DNA of 64,000 nucleotides from CBDCUI01 sp965223115 (lineage in GTDB: Bacteria > Pseudomonadota > Gammaproteobacteria > UBA4575): positions 2,108,001 through 2,172,000 of the forward strand of contig OZ244982.1 of assembly GCA_965223115.1 (NCBI GenBank), in the 5' to 3' direction. Positions within the stretch are counted from its first letter, which is position 1; each line of letters starts with the position of its first letter. The notes under the pieces were generated by a model, which saw only the letters and a list, made by a program, of their open reading frames with translations, did no database searches and had not been told where the DNA came from. The translations under genes and the position numbers were made by a program. Positions 27,541-35,980 of the stretch are shown here, piece after piece.

Positions 27541-28350
27541 TCAAGATTTGTCACGATATTGCTTAATACGCTCGTAAGCTTTTTGTATTTCTTGGGTTTT
27601 ATCAGTTGCTAACTCAATCATTTCCTCTGGCAACCCCTTAGCTATTAATTTGTCAGGGTGGTGTTGACTCATTAATTTACGATAAGATTTTTTCACTTCG
27701 GCATCTGTTGCAGATTGATTAACACCCAGAATTTTATATGCATTTTTTATATCAAGTGCCGAGGGCTGTTGCGCAGCTCCTCCACTAGAGTATTGATAAC
27801 TTCTTTGTTGTGCAAAAATTAAAGACTCTAATTGTGTGAGTACCGCATGTGGAATCCCGAGTACCTTACTAATATGTCTTAAAACACGCTCTTCTGCAGG
27901 ATCTTTCACACCGTCGGCATAAGCAGCTTGTAATTGTATTTCGATAAACATTTGCATCAGAGTGATTTTGCGACGACATTCTTTACGAAACTGTTCTAAC
28001 ACATCATCAATAACAAAGTCGTCTTGCTTACCCTGATTAAAAAGCTGAATAGCCGCTTTGCGTTGTTCTTTATTAAGATGCATTTGTGCCATAACTTGCT
28101 CGGCAAGCTGAATTTCTTGGGGTGATACCCGGCCATCGGCCTTGGCAATATGTCCCATTACCGAAAACGTTGCAGTAAAAAATGCAGCTTGCGTACGCTC
28201 TTGCGAGCCTGGATCAAAACCAACTTGTCGGCGCTGTTGGGAAGCTGATTTATCAAGTTGATGGCCTAGAATTGCGCCCAGCATAGCGCCAAGCGGGCCT
28301 CCTAGTGCAAACCCTAAACCTCCCCCAGCTAATTTACCCCACCAACTCAT
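27541..28350 (-). CDS. djlA: DjlA-like membrane co-chaperone (TerB + DnaJ domains)
   Basis: This 269-residue protein has a Gly-rich N-terminal membrane segment (GGGLGFALGGPLGAMLGAILG). A TerB-like helical domain (about 50-165) carries AKADGRVSPQEIQLAE and AYADGVKDPAEERVL. The C-terminal J domain (about 203-267) has the HPD motif near residue 234 (SQHHPDKLI). DjlA stimulates DnaK at the inner membrane. It starts 31 bp downstream of the DJ-1 gene on the same strand. Confidence 0.92.
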   Translation of the reverse strand: MSWWGKLAGGGLGFALGGPLGAMLGAILGHQLDKSASQQRRQVGFDPGSQERTQAAFFTATFSVMGHIAKADGRVSPQEIQLAEQVMAQMHLNKEQRKAAIQLFNQGKQDDFVIDDVLEQFRKECRRKITLMQMFIEIQLQAAYADGVKDPAEERVLRHISKVLGIPHAVLTQLESLIFAQQRSYQYSSGGAAQQPSALDIKNAYKILGVNQSATDAEVKKSYRKLMSQHHPDKLIAKGLPEEMIELATDKTQEIQKAYERIKQYRDKS

Positions 28351-28381
28351 TATTTATTATTCTCTGATAATTGCATTTATA

Positions 28382-29059
28382 TTACTTAAGCTGATTCAGC
28401 ACGGCCTGTGCAAGAGCCTTAGAAGATGCAGGATTTTGTCCTGTTATTAAATTATCATCTACCGCTATATTACTGCAAAAATCTGTAGCTCTTGTGAAGT
28501 CTCCACCATTTTGGCGCAGCATATCCTCAACTGAAAAAGGTACTATATTGCTAAGCTCAACAGCTTGTTCTTCGCTATTAGTAAAACTTGTTACATGCTT
28601 GTTTTTAACCAATGCTGTTCCATCTAAATTTTTTGCATACCGAAACACACAAGGGCCATGACAAACTGCAGCGACTGGTTTTCCAGCAACAAACATTGTT
28701 TCAATTAATTTTATCGATGTTGTGTCTTCAGCTAAATCCCATAATGGCCCATGACCTCCTGGATAAAATAAGGCATCGTATTGCTTTGTTGCAGCTGCTA
28801 TTAAAGTAATTGTATTTGCTAATTCATCCTGTGCAGTTTTATCTTTTTTAAAACGCATTGTTGATGCAGATTGATATTCCGGTAATTCACTTACAGGATC
28901 AAGTGGCGGCAAACCACCTTGCGGAGATGCTAGAACAATATCAGCACCCTGGTCTTTAAATACATAATATGGTGTGGTGAATTCTTCCAACCAAAAGCCC
29001 GTCTTTCTACCTGTCTCGCCTAATTGATCGTGCGAGGTTAATACAATTAAGACTTGCAT
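28382..29059 (-). CDS. DJ-1/PfpI (Hsp31-like) class I glutamine amidotransferase-fold protein
   Basis: This 225-residue protein has the nucleophile elbow AVCHGPC with Cys133 and His134, the acid Glu in GFWLEEF near 25, and YPGGHGPLWDLA near 100. The pattern matches the DJ-1/HchA group described as glyoxalase III, deglycase or protease-like. It lies 74 bp downstream of senA on the same strand; a functional link to selenium metabolism is not shown. Confidence 0.85.
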   Translation of the reverse strand: MQVLIVLTSHDQLGETGRKTGFWLEEFTTPYYVFKDQGADIVLASPQGGLPPLDPVSELPEYQSASTMRFKKDKTAQDELANTITLIAAATKQYDALFYPGGHGPLWDLAEDTTSIKLIETMFVAGKPVAAVCHGPCVFRYAKNLDGTALVKNKHVTSFTNSEEQAVELSNIVPFSVEDMLRQNGGDFTRATDFCSNIAVDDNLITGQNPASSKALAQAVLNQLK

Positions 29060-29133
29060 AGCTAATAATCCCTAGCTGATTAAGTGTTTTTATAGTGCTG
29101 ACGGATTAGTCGAACAAAGTTATATAGGCACTA

Positions 29134-30438
29134 TTATTTGGCACAAGTTCTAAAACCCGCAAATACATCATTTCGATCTGGACCATAATAATTACGCCAC
29201 GTATTTCTCATCATTCTGCCACGCGTACACCAAGCACCGCCGCGTAGTACTTTTGTATGGCCAAATAATGGACGTGAATATTCAGTATACCAATCTGGTG
29301 AGAAACCAGGATAAGGCGCAAAAGTTGTGTCCGTCCATTCCCAGACATTACCTATCATTTGTTGACAGCCAAACGCACTTTTACCTTGAGGATATGCGTC
29401 GACGGCTACAACACCCGAATGGTTACTATCTAAATTTGCCTTGTTTTTGCCCAGTTCATTCCCCCAAGGAAACTCCCTTTTAGGTGTCATACCATTAGTT
29501 TGCGTATCAGATTCACTTGCTGCCGCAAACTCCCACTCCGCTTCAGTTGGTAAACGCCGGCCTGCCCAACGACAAAATGCCTGTGCCTCATACCAACTAA
29601 TGTGCATAACGGCATGAGTCAGATTCAAAGGTACCCATTGATCAAATATCCTTTGCAACCAGCTATGCCCAGAGTCTCTTCGCCAATAAACAGGATGTTT
29701 TAGTTTTTCTTTACAACGCCATTGCCAACCTGCCTGACACCAATATTTTTCAACTTGATAGCCTTTTGCTTCAACAAACTCCAGATAATCTTCATTGGAT
29801 ACGGCGTATTTAGCAATTTTAAACGGAGCTATAATAATTTCATGTGCCCATTTCTCATTATCAAATATAAATTCTCCGTTTCGTTCAGCACCAAGCTGAA
29901 ACTTACCACCCAGTATGTCTATATCTACATGTTTTAAATCAGTACTTGAATTTTCAGTTTTTTGCTCTGTTATAAAATTAGGTGCCGGATAGCTTAATGT
30001 TTGGCGAGTATATGTAAATGCTTCTGTATGCATATCTTCGTGAAATAATGCCAACAGATAAAAGTACTTTGCGGTACTGTCTAACTCGATAGATTTAAGT
30101 TGATCAAGTTCGGCGCAAAGCACACCATTCATATACTCAAACGTGTCATTAAGATTGGGCAACGGTAAATCCCAGCGGTCTTCATGCTGAATTGAAATTG
30201 AATCAAATAACTCGTCTACATCTGAACGCAGTAGTGGTTGTTTGCCTAAATGCCGCAACACCCAAAATTCATGAAAATAAGCAGCATGTGCAATTTCCCA
30301 ACGCAATGGATTTACAATCGCCAACATTGGCCCTAGTAATTGTTGTTCGTTCAGTCCTTCTATTAATGCCAATGTTCTAGATCGCACATCTAGCAATGCA
30401 GCAGTTAGTGACTCTATAGTGGCATGTTTATAATTCAT
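29134..30438 (-). CDS. senA: Selenoneine synthase SenA (EgtB-like sulfoxide synthase relative)
   Basis: The ATG at 30438 gives 434 residues. An upstream TTG (30483) would add 15 but lies inside the intergenic dyad. The N-terminal DinB-like domain has the non-heme iron ligands: His51 in WEIAHAAYF and the H-x3-H-x-E motif HEDMHTE (His133, His137). The C-terminal FGE-sulfatase/EgtB domain (about 175-432) contains RRLPTEAEWEFAA, VWEWTDTTFAPYPGF, VLRGGAWCTRGRMMRNTWRN and GFRTCAK. The segments FHEFWVLRHLG, LFDSISIQHEDRWDLPLP and TRQTLSYPAP mark the SenA subfamily, which joins hercynine and a selenosugar through a C-Se bond. The divergent partner is senB. EgtD, needed for hercynine, is not in the window. 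Confidence 0.88.
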   Translation of the reverse strand: MNYKHATIESLTAALLDVRSRTLALIEGLNEQQLLGPMLAIVNPLRWEIAHAAYFHEFWVLRHLGKQPLLRSDVDELFDSISIQHEDRWDLPLPNLNDTFEYMNGVLCAELDQLKSIELDSTAKYFYLLALFHEDMHTEAFTYTRQTLSYPAPNFITEQKTENSSTDLKHVDIDILGGKFQLGAERNGEFIFDNEKWAHEIIIAPFKIAKYAVSNEDYLEFVEAKGYQVEKYWCQAGWQWRCKEKLKHPVYWRRDSGHSWLQRIFDQWVPLNLTHAVMHISWYEAQAFCRWAGRRLPTEAEWEFAAASESDTQTNGMTPKREFPWGNELGKNKANLDSNHSGVVAVDAYPQGKSAFGCQQMIGNVWEWTDTTFAPYPGFSPDWYTEYSRPLFGHTKVLRGGAWCTRGRMMRNTWRNYYGPDRNDVFAGFRTCAK

Positions 30439-30467
30439 TACTATAACTAGTGCAAAAAAGTCATGAA

Positions 30468-30490
30468 TATTGTATAGAGACAATACAATA
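30468..30490. promoter_or_regulatory. Inverted repeat in the senA-senB divergent promoter
   Basis: TATTGTAT (30468-30475) and ATACAATA (30483-30490) are perfect 8-bp inverted repeats separated by AGAGACA. The dyad is the only symmetric element in the 74-bp gap between the senA and senB start codons. It lies 22 bp before the senB ATG and 29 bp before the senA ATG, where a repressor could control both genes at once. Confidence 0.55.
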
Positions 30491-30512
30491 ACGTATTTAT
30501 ATTCATACTTAC

Positions 30513-31466
30513 ATGAAAATTATACTTATCACTCCTGCAATGCCTCACTCACGAGCTGGTAATCGAGCTACCGCAATAAGATGGAAAAATATTCTCACCG
30601 ACTTAGGTCATCGAGTCGAAGTTGCGACTAAATACAATGGCAAAAAATTTGACGCCATGGTTGCATTACACGCATGGCGTAGCGCTGGACCCATTAAAGA
30701 ATTTTCTTTTCGGTACCCCGATAGTCCTTTAATTGTTGCTTTGACAGGTACTGATTTATATAGATTTATGAAAACACACCCTAAACCAACACTACATTCA
30801 ATCAAAATAGCTGATGCCCTAGTAACCCTTCACGATCTTGCACACTTGGCAATTCCGAAAACATATAGAAAAAAAGTATCTGTGATTTATCAATCTGCAA
30901 AAATTATTACACGCAACGACAAAAAGAATAAAAGATTTTTTGACGTTTGTGTAATGGGACATTTACGTGAAGAAAAAGACCCTTTACGAACCGCATATGC
31001 GGTTCGTAAATTACCCGAAAATTCACGTATTCGGGTAAAACAATTTGGTAAAGCACACACGTCTATATGGACCAATCGTGCCACACGGGAAATGAACATC
31101 AACGACCGCTACCGCTGGTATGGAGAGGTGCCTCATTGGCGAGTGCGCAAAGAATATTCCACTGCAGATTTAATGGTATTAAGCTCTAGGATGGAGGGTG
31201 GCGCAAACGTTATTTCTGAAGCATGTGTTGCGAATTTACCAGTTGTAGCATCTAATATAACTGGATCAATTGGCCTGTTGGGTAAAAATTATCCGGGCTA
31301 TTATGAAGTTGGTAACACCTTATCTTTACGTAATATCTTATTAGCATTGGAATCTAACTATAAATTTTTAAATCAATTACAAAAAATGTGCTCAGCTAAG
31401 GGCAAGCAGTTTACTTACTCAATGGAAAAAAACAGCTGGAATAAGCTAATAAACGCTATAATCTAA
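30513..31466 (+). CDS. senB: Selenosugar synthase SenB (GT4-type glycosyltransferase fold)
   Basis: This 317-residue protein begins MKIILITPAMPHSRAGNRAT, the N-terminus of the TIGR04348-type family now identified as SenB. It has GT-B features: VMGHLREEKDPLRTAYAVR (149-165) and a nucleotide-sugar binding E-x7-E motif (Glu228-Glu236 in RMEGGANVISEA). SenB condenses selenophosphate with a UDP-sugar to give the 1-seleno-sugar used by SenA. It is divergent from senA, and a plus-strand terminator lies 360 bp downstream. I see no truncation. Confidence 0.88.
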   Translation: MKIILITPAMPHSRAGNRATAIRWKNILTDLGHRVEVATKYNGKKFDAMVALHAWRSAGPIKEFSFRYPDSPLIVALTGTDLYRFMKTHPKPTLHSIKIADALVTLHDLAHLAIPKTYRKKVSVIYQSAKIITRNDKKNKRFFDVCVMGHLREEKDPLRTAYAVRKLPENSRIRVKQFGKAHTSIWTNRATREMNINDRYRWYGEVPHWRVRKEYSTADLMVLSSRMEGGANVISEACVANLPVVASNITGSIGLLGKNYPGYYEVGNTLSLRNILLALESNYKFLNQLQKMCSAKGKQFTYSMEKNSWNKLINAII

Positions 31467-31588
31467 ATGACTTGCTTTTAAAATTTACTTAACATCAAAT
31501 TGAATCTATAACCCCTTATACCTTGATTTTATAGTATAAAATATACACAGCTAATAAAATCTTTTGTATCAAATCATTTGATTAAAAC

Positions 31589-31859
31589 TATAATAAAGAT
31601 TGAATTGTTTATTTAAATAAGCAAGAGTAATTTAATAAATGTAGATGCTTTATAGTCGTTTGGTAAAAAGGTAGGCAAACCAAACAGCCATATGCAGATC
31701 GACTTGGCGTAACTTAATATTCATGTCTTGGATAAGTAGAACACTACTCGACGAGACAAAATTAACGTAATCACGCATGATTCGACGCGATAAAGTATCA
31801 CGCTCAAAAATACAGCCTACACGGGAAGCCCGCATTTTCTTCTGCGGGCTTTCTTTATT
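31589..31859 (+). ncRNA. Candidate small RNA or long senB 3' UTR ending in a strong terminator
   Basis: The 434-bp gap between senB and the convergent nucleotidyltransferase gene holds no convincing ORF. A perfect -10 hexamer TATAAT occurs at 31589-31594, preceded by a small 6-3-6 inverted repeat ATCAAA-TCA-TTTGAT at 31568-31582. The plus-strand terminator is at 31826-31859. A transcript of roughly 260 nt would fit between them. No -35 at ideal spacing is clear, and no known RNA family is recognised, so this is only a candidate. Otherwise the gap shows nothing I can name. Confidence 0.25.
31826..31859 (+). terminator. Rho-independent terminator downstream of senB
   Basis: AAGCCCGCA (31826-31834) pairs perfectly with TGCGGGCTT (31843-31851) around an 8-nt loop, followed by TTCTTTATT. 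The T-rich side is downstream on the plus strand only, so it ends senB transcripts or a separate plus-strand RNA. It may also block read-through into the antisense of the nucleotidyltransferase gene. Confidence 0.8.
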
Positions 31860-31900
31860 CCACCAATAAAAATATTAAACACTTACCAGATTAGTATCTA

Positions 31901-32692
31901 TCACTCTAACCAACTTGAATATTTTTGATTAACCAAGGCCAAATCTTCAGGTGTTCCAATATCTATAAGATCGCCATCTTCAAAACAAACTGAATCAAAA
32001 CTTATATCTTTTTGTAAAGCCATTTGAAAGATATTTCCTACATGACACTCATTGCGTTGTTTAGTTTTAAATTCATTTAATAAATTATACAAACATTGAT
32101 GCATGAAGGTGCTAAATTTAGAGTTCCAAACTGCTATTACCCATGTCCATTGCAAAGAAGTTTGTGATGGTTTTATTTCAATAGATTTAATTCGCCCTTG
32201 ATGATCTATATCTATCATATCCATTTTTTCTGGTCGTGGAGCACGAAAAAGTCCAAGTACTACATCTGCATTAGATCTTTGTTGTTTATCTATTAAGGTT
32301 TTAAATACATTGTTTGGTTTAAATAAAATATCCGGAAAACCTAAAGCAACATATTTATTTTCTATAAAAGAATATGCTCGATCTAAGCTATATGGAGGAC
32401 CATACGGATATTCTGTATAAAGATAATTAATCTTAACGCCATATTGTTCACCATCACCTAACTTATCTATGATGTCTTCTTTCCCTTGCCTAATAATCAT
32501 ATATATATCATCAATTCCTGCATTTTGAAAAGAATCTATTAAACATTTACAAACTGGGAAATTAAATTGGCGGGCTTTTTTATCTGTAATCTGCAAAGAA
32601 TAAATTTCTTTACTAGAAGATAAATTCTGTAGCCTTGTGGCATGCCCTGCGGCAGGAATAAGCCCTATATATCTATGTTTACTATGGCCCAC
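31901..32692 (-). CDS. Sugar-phosphate nucleotidyltransferase family protein
   Basis: This 263-residue protein has an RmlA/GalU-like nucleotidyltransferase fold: LIPAAGHATRLQNLSSSKEIY (13-33) at the position of the GxGTR-x-PK loop, an ALGFPDILF metal-site segment, and the closing GDLIDIGTPEDLALVNQ. The loop is unusual (HAT for xGT) but has been seen in such proteins. It starts 11 bp after the SelD-fusion stop and is almost certainly co-transcribed with it. In this setting it may make the nucleotide sugar consumed by SenB; that is inference from position only. Confidence 0.8.
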   Translation of the reverse strand: MGHSKHRYIGLIPAAGHATRLQNLSSSKEIYSLQITDKKARQFNFPVCKCLIDSFQNAGIDDIYMIIRQGKEDIIDKLGDGEQYGVKINYLYTEYPYGPPYSLDRAYSFIENKYVALGFPDILFKPNNVFKTLIDKQQRSNADVVLGLFRAPRPEKMDMIDIDHQGRIKSIEIKPSQTSLQWTWVIAVWNSKFSTFMHQCLYNLLNEFKTKQRNECHVGNIFQMALQKDISFDSVCFEDGDLIDIGTPEDLALVNQKYSSWLE

Positions 32693-32703
32693 TTAACGAG
32701 ATA

Positions 32704-34977
32704 TTAATCTGTTTTTATTAAAATTGACTCTATAGATTCGGTTTGCTGCTCAACCTCACCTATCACACTAGCATACGGGTAACCCATATCATGCAGTTTG
32801 GTAATACAGGCATCTGCATATCGTTTAGGTATAGTTGCCAACAAACCACCCGCCGTTTGTGGGTCAAATAACATTGGGTAGAGTTCATGTTTAACTATAT
32901 CTTGTTGGTTTTTTATGGCTCTACGAAGCCTTACATTAGAAGGCTGTAAAGAGCTAAAAATTCCTAAACGAGTTGTCTCCAAAGCACCATCAAGAATCGG
33001 TAAGGCATTTATATTAATCACAATGTCCTCTTGAGCCGCACGTACCATTTCAACTAAATGCCCTAACACCCCGAAACCTGTAACATCAGTACAAGCATGC
33101 ACATCAAAATCATACAAACACTGTGCTGCTGCATGGTTGGAATGAGTCATTGAGTCTATTGCATTTGCAATCCACCGGCCTTTGGCTTTGCCCCTCATAT
33201 CAGCTGCAAATAATGTACCTGTGCCAACCGGTTTAGTAATCAATATAACATCGCCAACTTGCATGCCACCCTTGGCTAATAATTTTTCTTTATCAATGAG
33301 GCCTGTCACACTCAAACCAAAAGAAAGTTCTGCACCCTCGCTAGAATGTCCGCCGACAAGAGAGGCATTATGCTGATTTAATACTTGCAGAGCTCCTTCC
33401 ATCATTTGATGCAGTTGTTGTTCTACAACCTGTTCCTTGCCAAAAGGAACCGTTGCAATGGCCATTGCAGCTTGTGCTTCTGCCCCCATAGCAAATACAT
33501 CACCTAAACTATGATTAGCTGCGATCTGTCCAAACACATATGGGTCATCAATAAATGAACGAAAATAATCAACCGATTGCACCTGCACTTTACCGCTAGG
33601 CACTTCCAATACTGCGGCATCATCAGGAGAGTTCAAACCCAATATCACATCATCCCGCCGAATAATTGATAATTGATTAACCACTCGACTTAAGACATTA
33701 CTACCTACTTTTGCCCCACATCCTCCACAACGCATTGCAATAGCAGAAATTTCTTTTAGTGAATCTGAGCTTGCCAATTCTGTCTTAATTGGTTGGTTTT
33801 CATCTTTTTGCATTTCGGGTAGCTCGCTATATTTACGCATAAATTTGCGATCGATATAGTCTTTAAGTTTCCACACCCATGCGCCTTCCCATGCAAATGT
33901 TCCGCGTGATGCAATGGCATATTTATTACCCGTGCTAATTAAACTCAGAAAGCTAATTTGAGGAACGTGTTTTTTAAGTTGTCTGTTTGTAAGTGCACGT
34001 TTTAAATTTTTATATAGAGGAGGCCCTTGGCGTACTGCAAATACACCCGACTTAGGTCGCGGGTAATCTGTCACTGTTGCAATATCACCAGCAGCAAACA
34101 CATCAGCATGTGAAATAGACTGCAACGAGTCATTAACCTTTATAAAGCCACGTTCATCTACTGCCAAGCCTGACTCTTTATACCAGGATGGTGCAGAAGC
34201 ATGAGTTGCCCAAATGATAGCGTTAGCATTTAATACTTCTCCATTGTCCAATTCAATACTATTTTCTGCTACACGCCTAGCTTTATTGCCTGCATATATG
34301 GCTATGTTTCGTTCTTGCAACACACGTTTAAAGCGTTGCTGCACAGACTGATTATGAGTAGGTAATATGGGTCCGTTACCAGTGATGAGATGAAAATGGA
34401 GCTTATCAGCCGAATGAGAGTTTTCGTGTAATAACTTTTGCAGGCGAAATTGTGTTGATAAAGCTACTTCTACACCGCCCGCGCCCGCGCCTACTACAAT
34501 AACCTTATAATCAGCTTTCTTTGCGAGCATCTCATGTATAACCGCATCCCATCCTTCTAGAAACTGATTAATGGGTTTTACCGCTAGGGTATGCTCCTTA
34601 GATCCTGGCACTTCGATATGAGAAGGTGTAGAACCTGTATTAATAGACAGCACATCATAATGAATAGGTGGGCGATCTCCACACAGCACTTTCTTATTAT
34701 CAAGATCAAGAAAGGTTGCCGCAGTATGAATTAATCGTGCACCTGCAAACTGAGCAAGTGGACGTAAATCAATATGACTTTCATCATAATTGTAATGCCC
34801 TGCAATATAGCCTGGCAACATCCCTGAGTAGGGTGTGTGCACGTCACGCGCAATAAGAGTGATCTGTAAACCTGATATCGGCTGCATGCCAAATTTTTTT
34901 AGTACCGCAACATGACTGTGCCCCCCGCCAATTAAGATTAAGTCTTTAATTACAGGGGAATTATTTGAGCTTTGCAT
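32704..34977 (-). CDS. selD: FAD-dependent oxidoreductase/selenophosphate synthetase (SelD) fusion, likely SenC
   Basis: This 757-residue two-domain protein has residues 1-~385 as an NDH-2-like flavoprotein (GGGHSH at 17-22 for FAD, GAGAGG at 163-168 for NAD(P), AAGDIA at 295-300). Residues ~410-755 are selenide, water dikinase: CGGCGAK at 417-423 with Cys420 and Lys423 matching the E. coli catalytic Cys17/Lys20, then SPDDAAVLEV, AANHSLGDVFAMGAE, GGHSSEGAE and DVTGFGVLGH. SelD makes selenophosphate from selenide and ATP. The flavin domain may produce selenide or feed it. The catalytic residue is Cys, not Sec. It is in the senAB neighbourhood and upstream of a nucleotidyltransferase gene. Confidence 0.93.
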   Translation of the reverse strand: MQSSNNSPVIKDLILIGGGHSHVAVLKKFGMQPISGLQITLIARDVHTPYSGMLPGYIAGHYNYDESHIDLRPLAQFAGARLIHTAATFLDLDNKKVLCGDRPPIHYDVLSINTGSTPSHIEVPGSKEHTLAVKPINQFLEGWDAVIHEMLAKKADYKVIVVGAGAGGVEVALSTQFRLQKLLHENSHSADKLHFHLITGNGPILPTHNQSVQQRFKRVLQERNIAIYAGNKARRVAENSIELDNGEVLNANAIIWATHASAPSWYKESGLAVDERGFIKVNDSLQSISHADVFAAGDIATVTDYPRPKSGVFAVRQGPPLYKNLKRALTNRQLKKHVPQISFLSLISTGNKYAIASRGTFAWEGAWVWKLKDYIDRKFMRKYSELPEMQKDENQPIKTELASSDSLKEISAIAMRCGGCGAKVGSNVLSRVVNQLSIIRRDDVILGLNSPDDAAVLEVPSGKVQVQSVDYFRSFIDDPYVFGQIAANHSLGDVFAMGAEAQAAMAIATVPFGKEQVVEQQLHQMMEGALQVLNQHNASLVGGHSSEGAELSFGLSVTGLIDKEKLLAKGGMQVGDVILITKPVGTGTLFAADMRGKAKGRWIANAIDSMTHSNHAAAQCLYDFDVHACTDVTGFGVLGHLVEMVRAAQEDIVININALPILDGALETTRLGIFSSLQPSNVRLRRAIKNQQDIVKHELYPMLFDPQTAGGLLATIPKRYADACITKLHDMGYPYASVIGEVEQQTESIESILIKTD

Positions 34978-35106
34978 AAAAAAACTTGATCAGGTTTTTG
35001 AAGATGTAGCGACTTCTAGGTTCTATTAAAATATATTTTAAATTAACCCTTTCAGATTACTTTTACGTTTATAGATCAGACACTATTTACTAAATCTAGA
35101 GGGATT

Positions 35107-35931
35107 ATGAAAATGAATACAAAATTGTTTAATGTTAAAGTGCTTTTAATTACTTTAACTATTAGTTTAGCAGCTCCGTCAATCGGTTTGAGTAAATTTA
35201 TTCAAGATTATCACGCTGCTAAAATCGAAATCATTACAGATAATGGTGATATTTTCCCTATTTATCCAACAAGTAATCAATATCTTAAAAATGAGTACCG
35301 TGCTTATTTAGAAGCAGTAAATGGCAAAAACTACACAATACGTATTCACAACCGCTCTAACCATAGACTTGGTTTTGTAATCGCTGTAGACGGTCGCAAT
35401 ATTATTTCAGGTAAAAAATCTTATTTAAAGCATACAGAGAATATGTATATTTTAAATCCTTATCAAACACAAACTTATTCAGGCTGGCGTACGAGTAGTC
35501 GTGATATCCATCGTTTTTACTTCACGGACAGTCAAAATTCTTATGCCGAAGCATTTAATGATGAAAGTGCTATGGGTGTAATTGCGATTGCAATCTATGC
35601 AGAAAAACAAACAAAGTTTAATCTTCTACAGAAAAAGATACGGTCATACTCTCCTTCTCCAACTAATCGTTCTGCAGAAGCAAGCCCTGCATCAGATATC
35701 ACGAAAAACAAAGCAGGCACAGGGTTTGGAAAACACGCAACGTCACATGCTTACCGTGTTCATTTCAATCCAAAAAACACTGCACAAGCAAAGTTCTTTT
35801 ATAAATATGAGTGGCGGGAATCATTATGCCATAAAAAAATCATTGACTGTGGTACAAACAAAAACCGTTTCTGGCCACATGATGACTATGGACTTGGTTT
35901 TGCTCCATACCCATCTCATTACACACACTAG
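35107..35931 (+). CDS. Secreted conserved protein of unknown function
   Basis: This 274-residue protein has a Shine-Dalgarno AGAGGGAT before ATG 35107. It carries a signal peptide (about residues 1-29, ending GLSK). The conserved core has YTIRIHNRSNHRLGFVIAVDGRNIISG, QTYSGWRTSSRDIHRFYFT and SYAEAFNDESAMGVIAIAIY, a pattern I recall from uncharacterised exported proteins of marine gammaproteobacteria. The C-terminus carries a Cys pair (SLCHKKIIDCG) that could form a disulfide. It is divergent from the SelD fusion, with 129 bp between the starts. Confidence 0.75.
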   Translation: MKMNTKLFNVKVLLITLTISLAAPSIGLSKFIQDYHAAKIEIITDNGDIFPIYPTSNQYLKNEYRAYLEAVNGKNYTIRIHNRSNHRLGFVIAVDGRNIISGKKSYLKHTENMYILNPYQTQTYSGWRTSSRDIHRFYFTDSQNSYAEAFNDESAMGVIAIAIYAEKQTKFNLLQKKIRSYSPSPTNRSAEASPASDITKNKAGTGFGKHATSHAYRVHFNPKNTAQAKFFYKYEWRESLCHKKIIDCGTNKNRFWPHDDYGLGFAPYPSHYTH

Positions 35932-35941
35932 ATTAATATTA

Positions 35942-35980
35942 AAAACCAACTGTAATTTAACTACAGTTGGTTTTAATTTT
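35942..35980. terminator. Bidirectional terminator between two convergent genes
   Basis: AAAACCAACTGTA (35942-35954) and TACAGTTGGTTTT (35962-35974) form a perfect 13-bp stem with a 7-nt loop, A-rich before and T-rich after. The same hairpin therefore works on both strands. It lies 10 bp after the secreted protein stop and overlaps the stop codon (35957-35959) of the convergent DUF4124 gene. Confidence 0.85.

Noticed and set aside
31650..31835. 61-codon minus-strand ORF between senB and the nucleotidyltransferase
   Set aside because: It shows no recognisable protein features or ribosome site, and it overlaps the plus-strand terminator.
31467..31900. tRNA-Sec, tmRNA or 6S RNA near the sen genes
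   Set aside because: No cloverleaf, CCA end, tag reading frame or 6S-like fold could be found.
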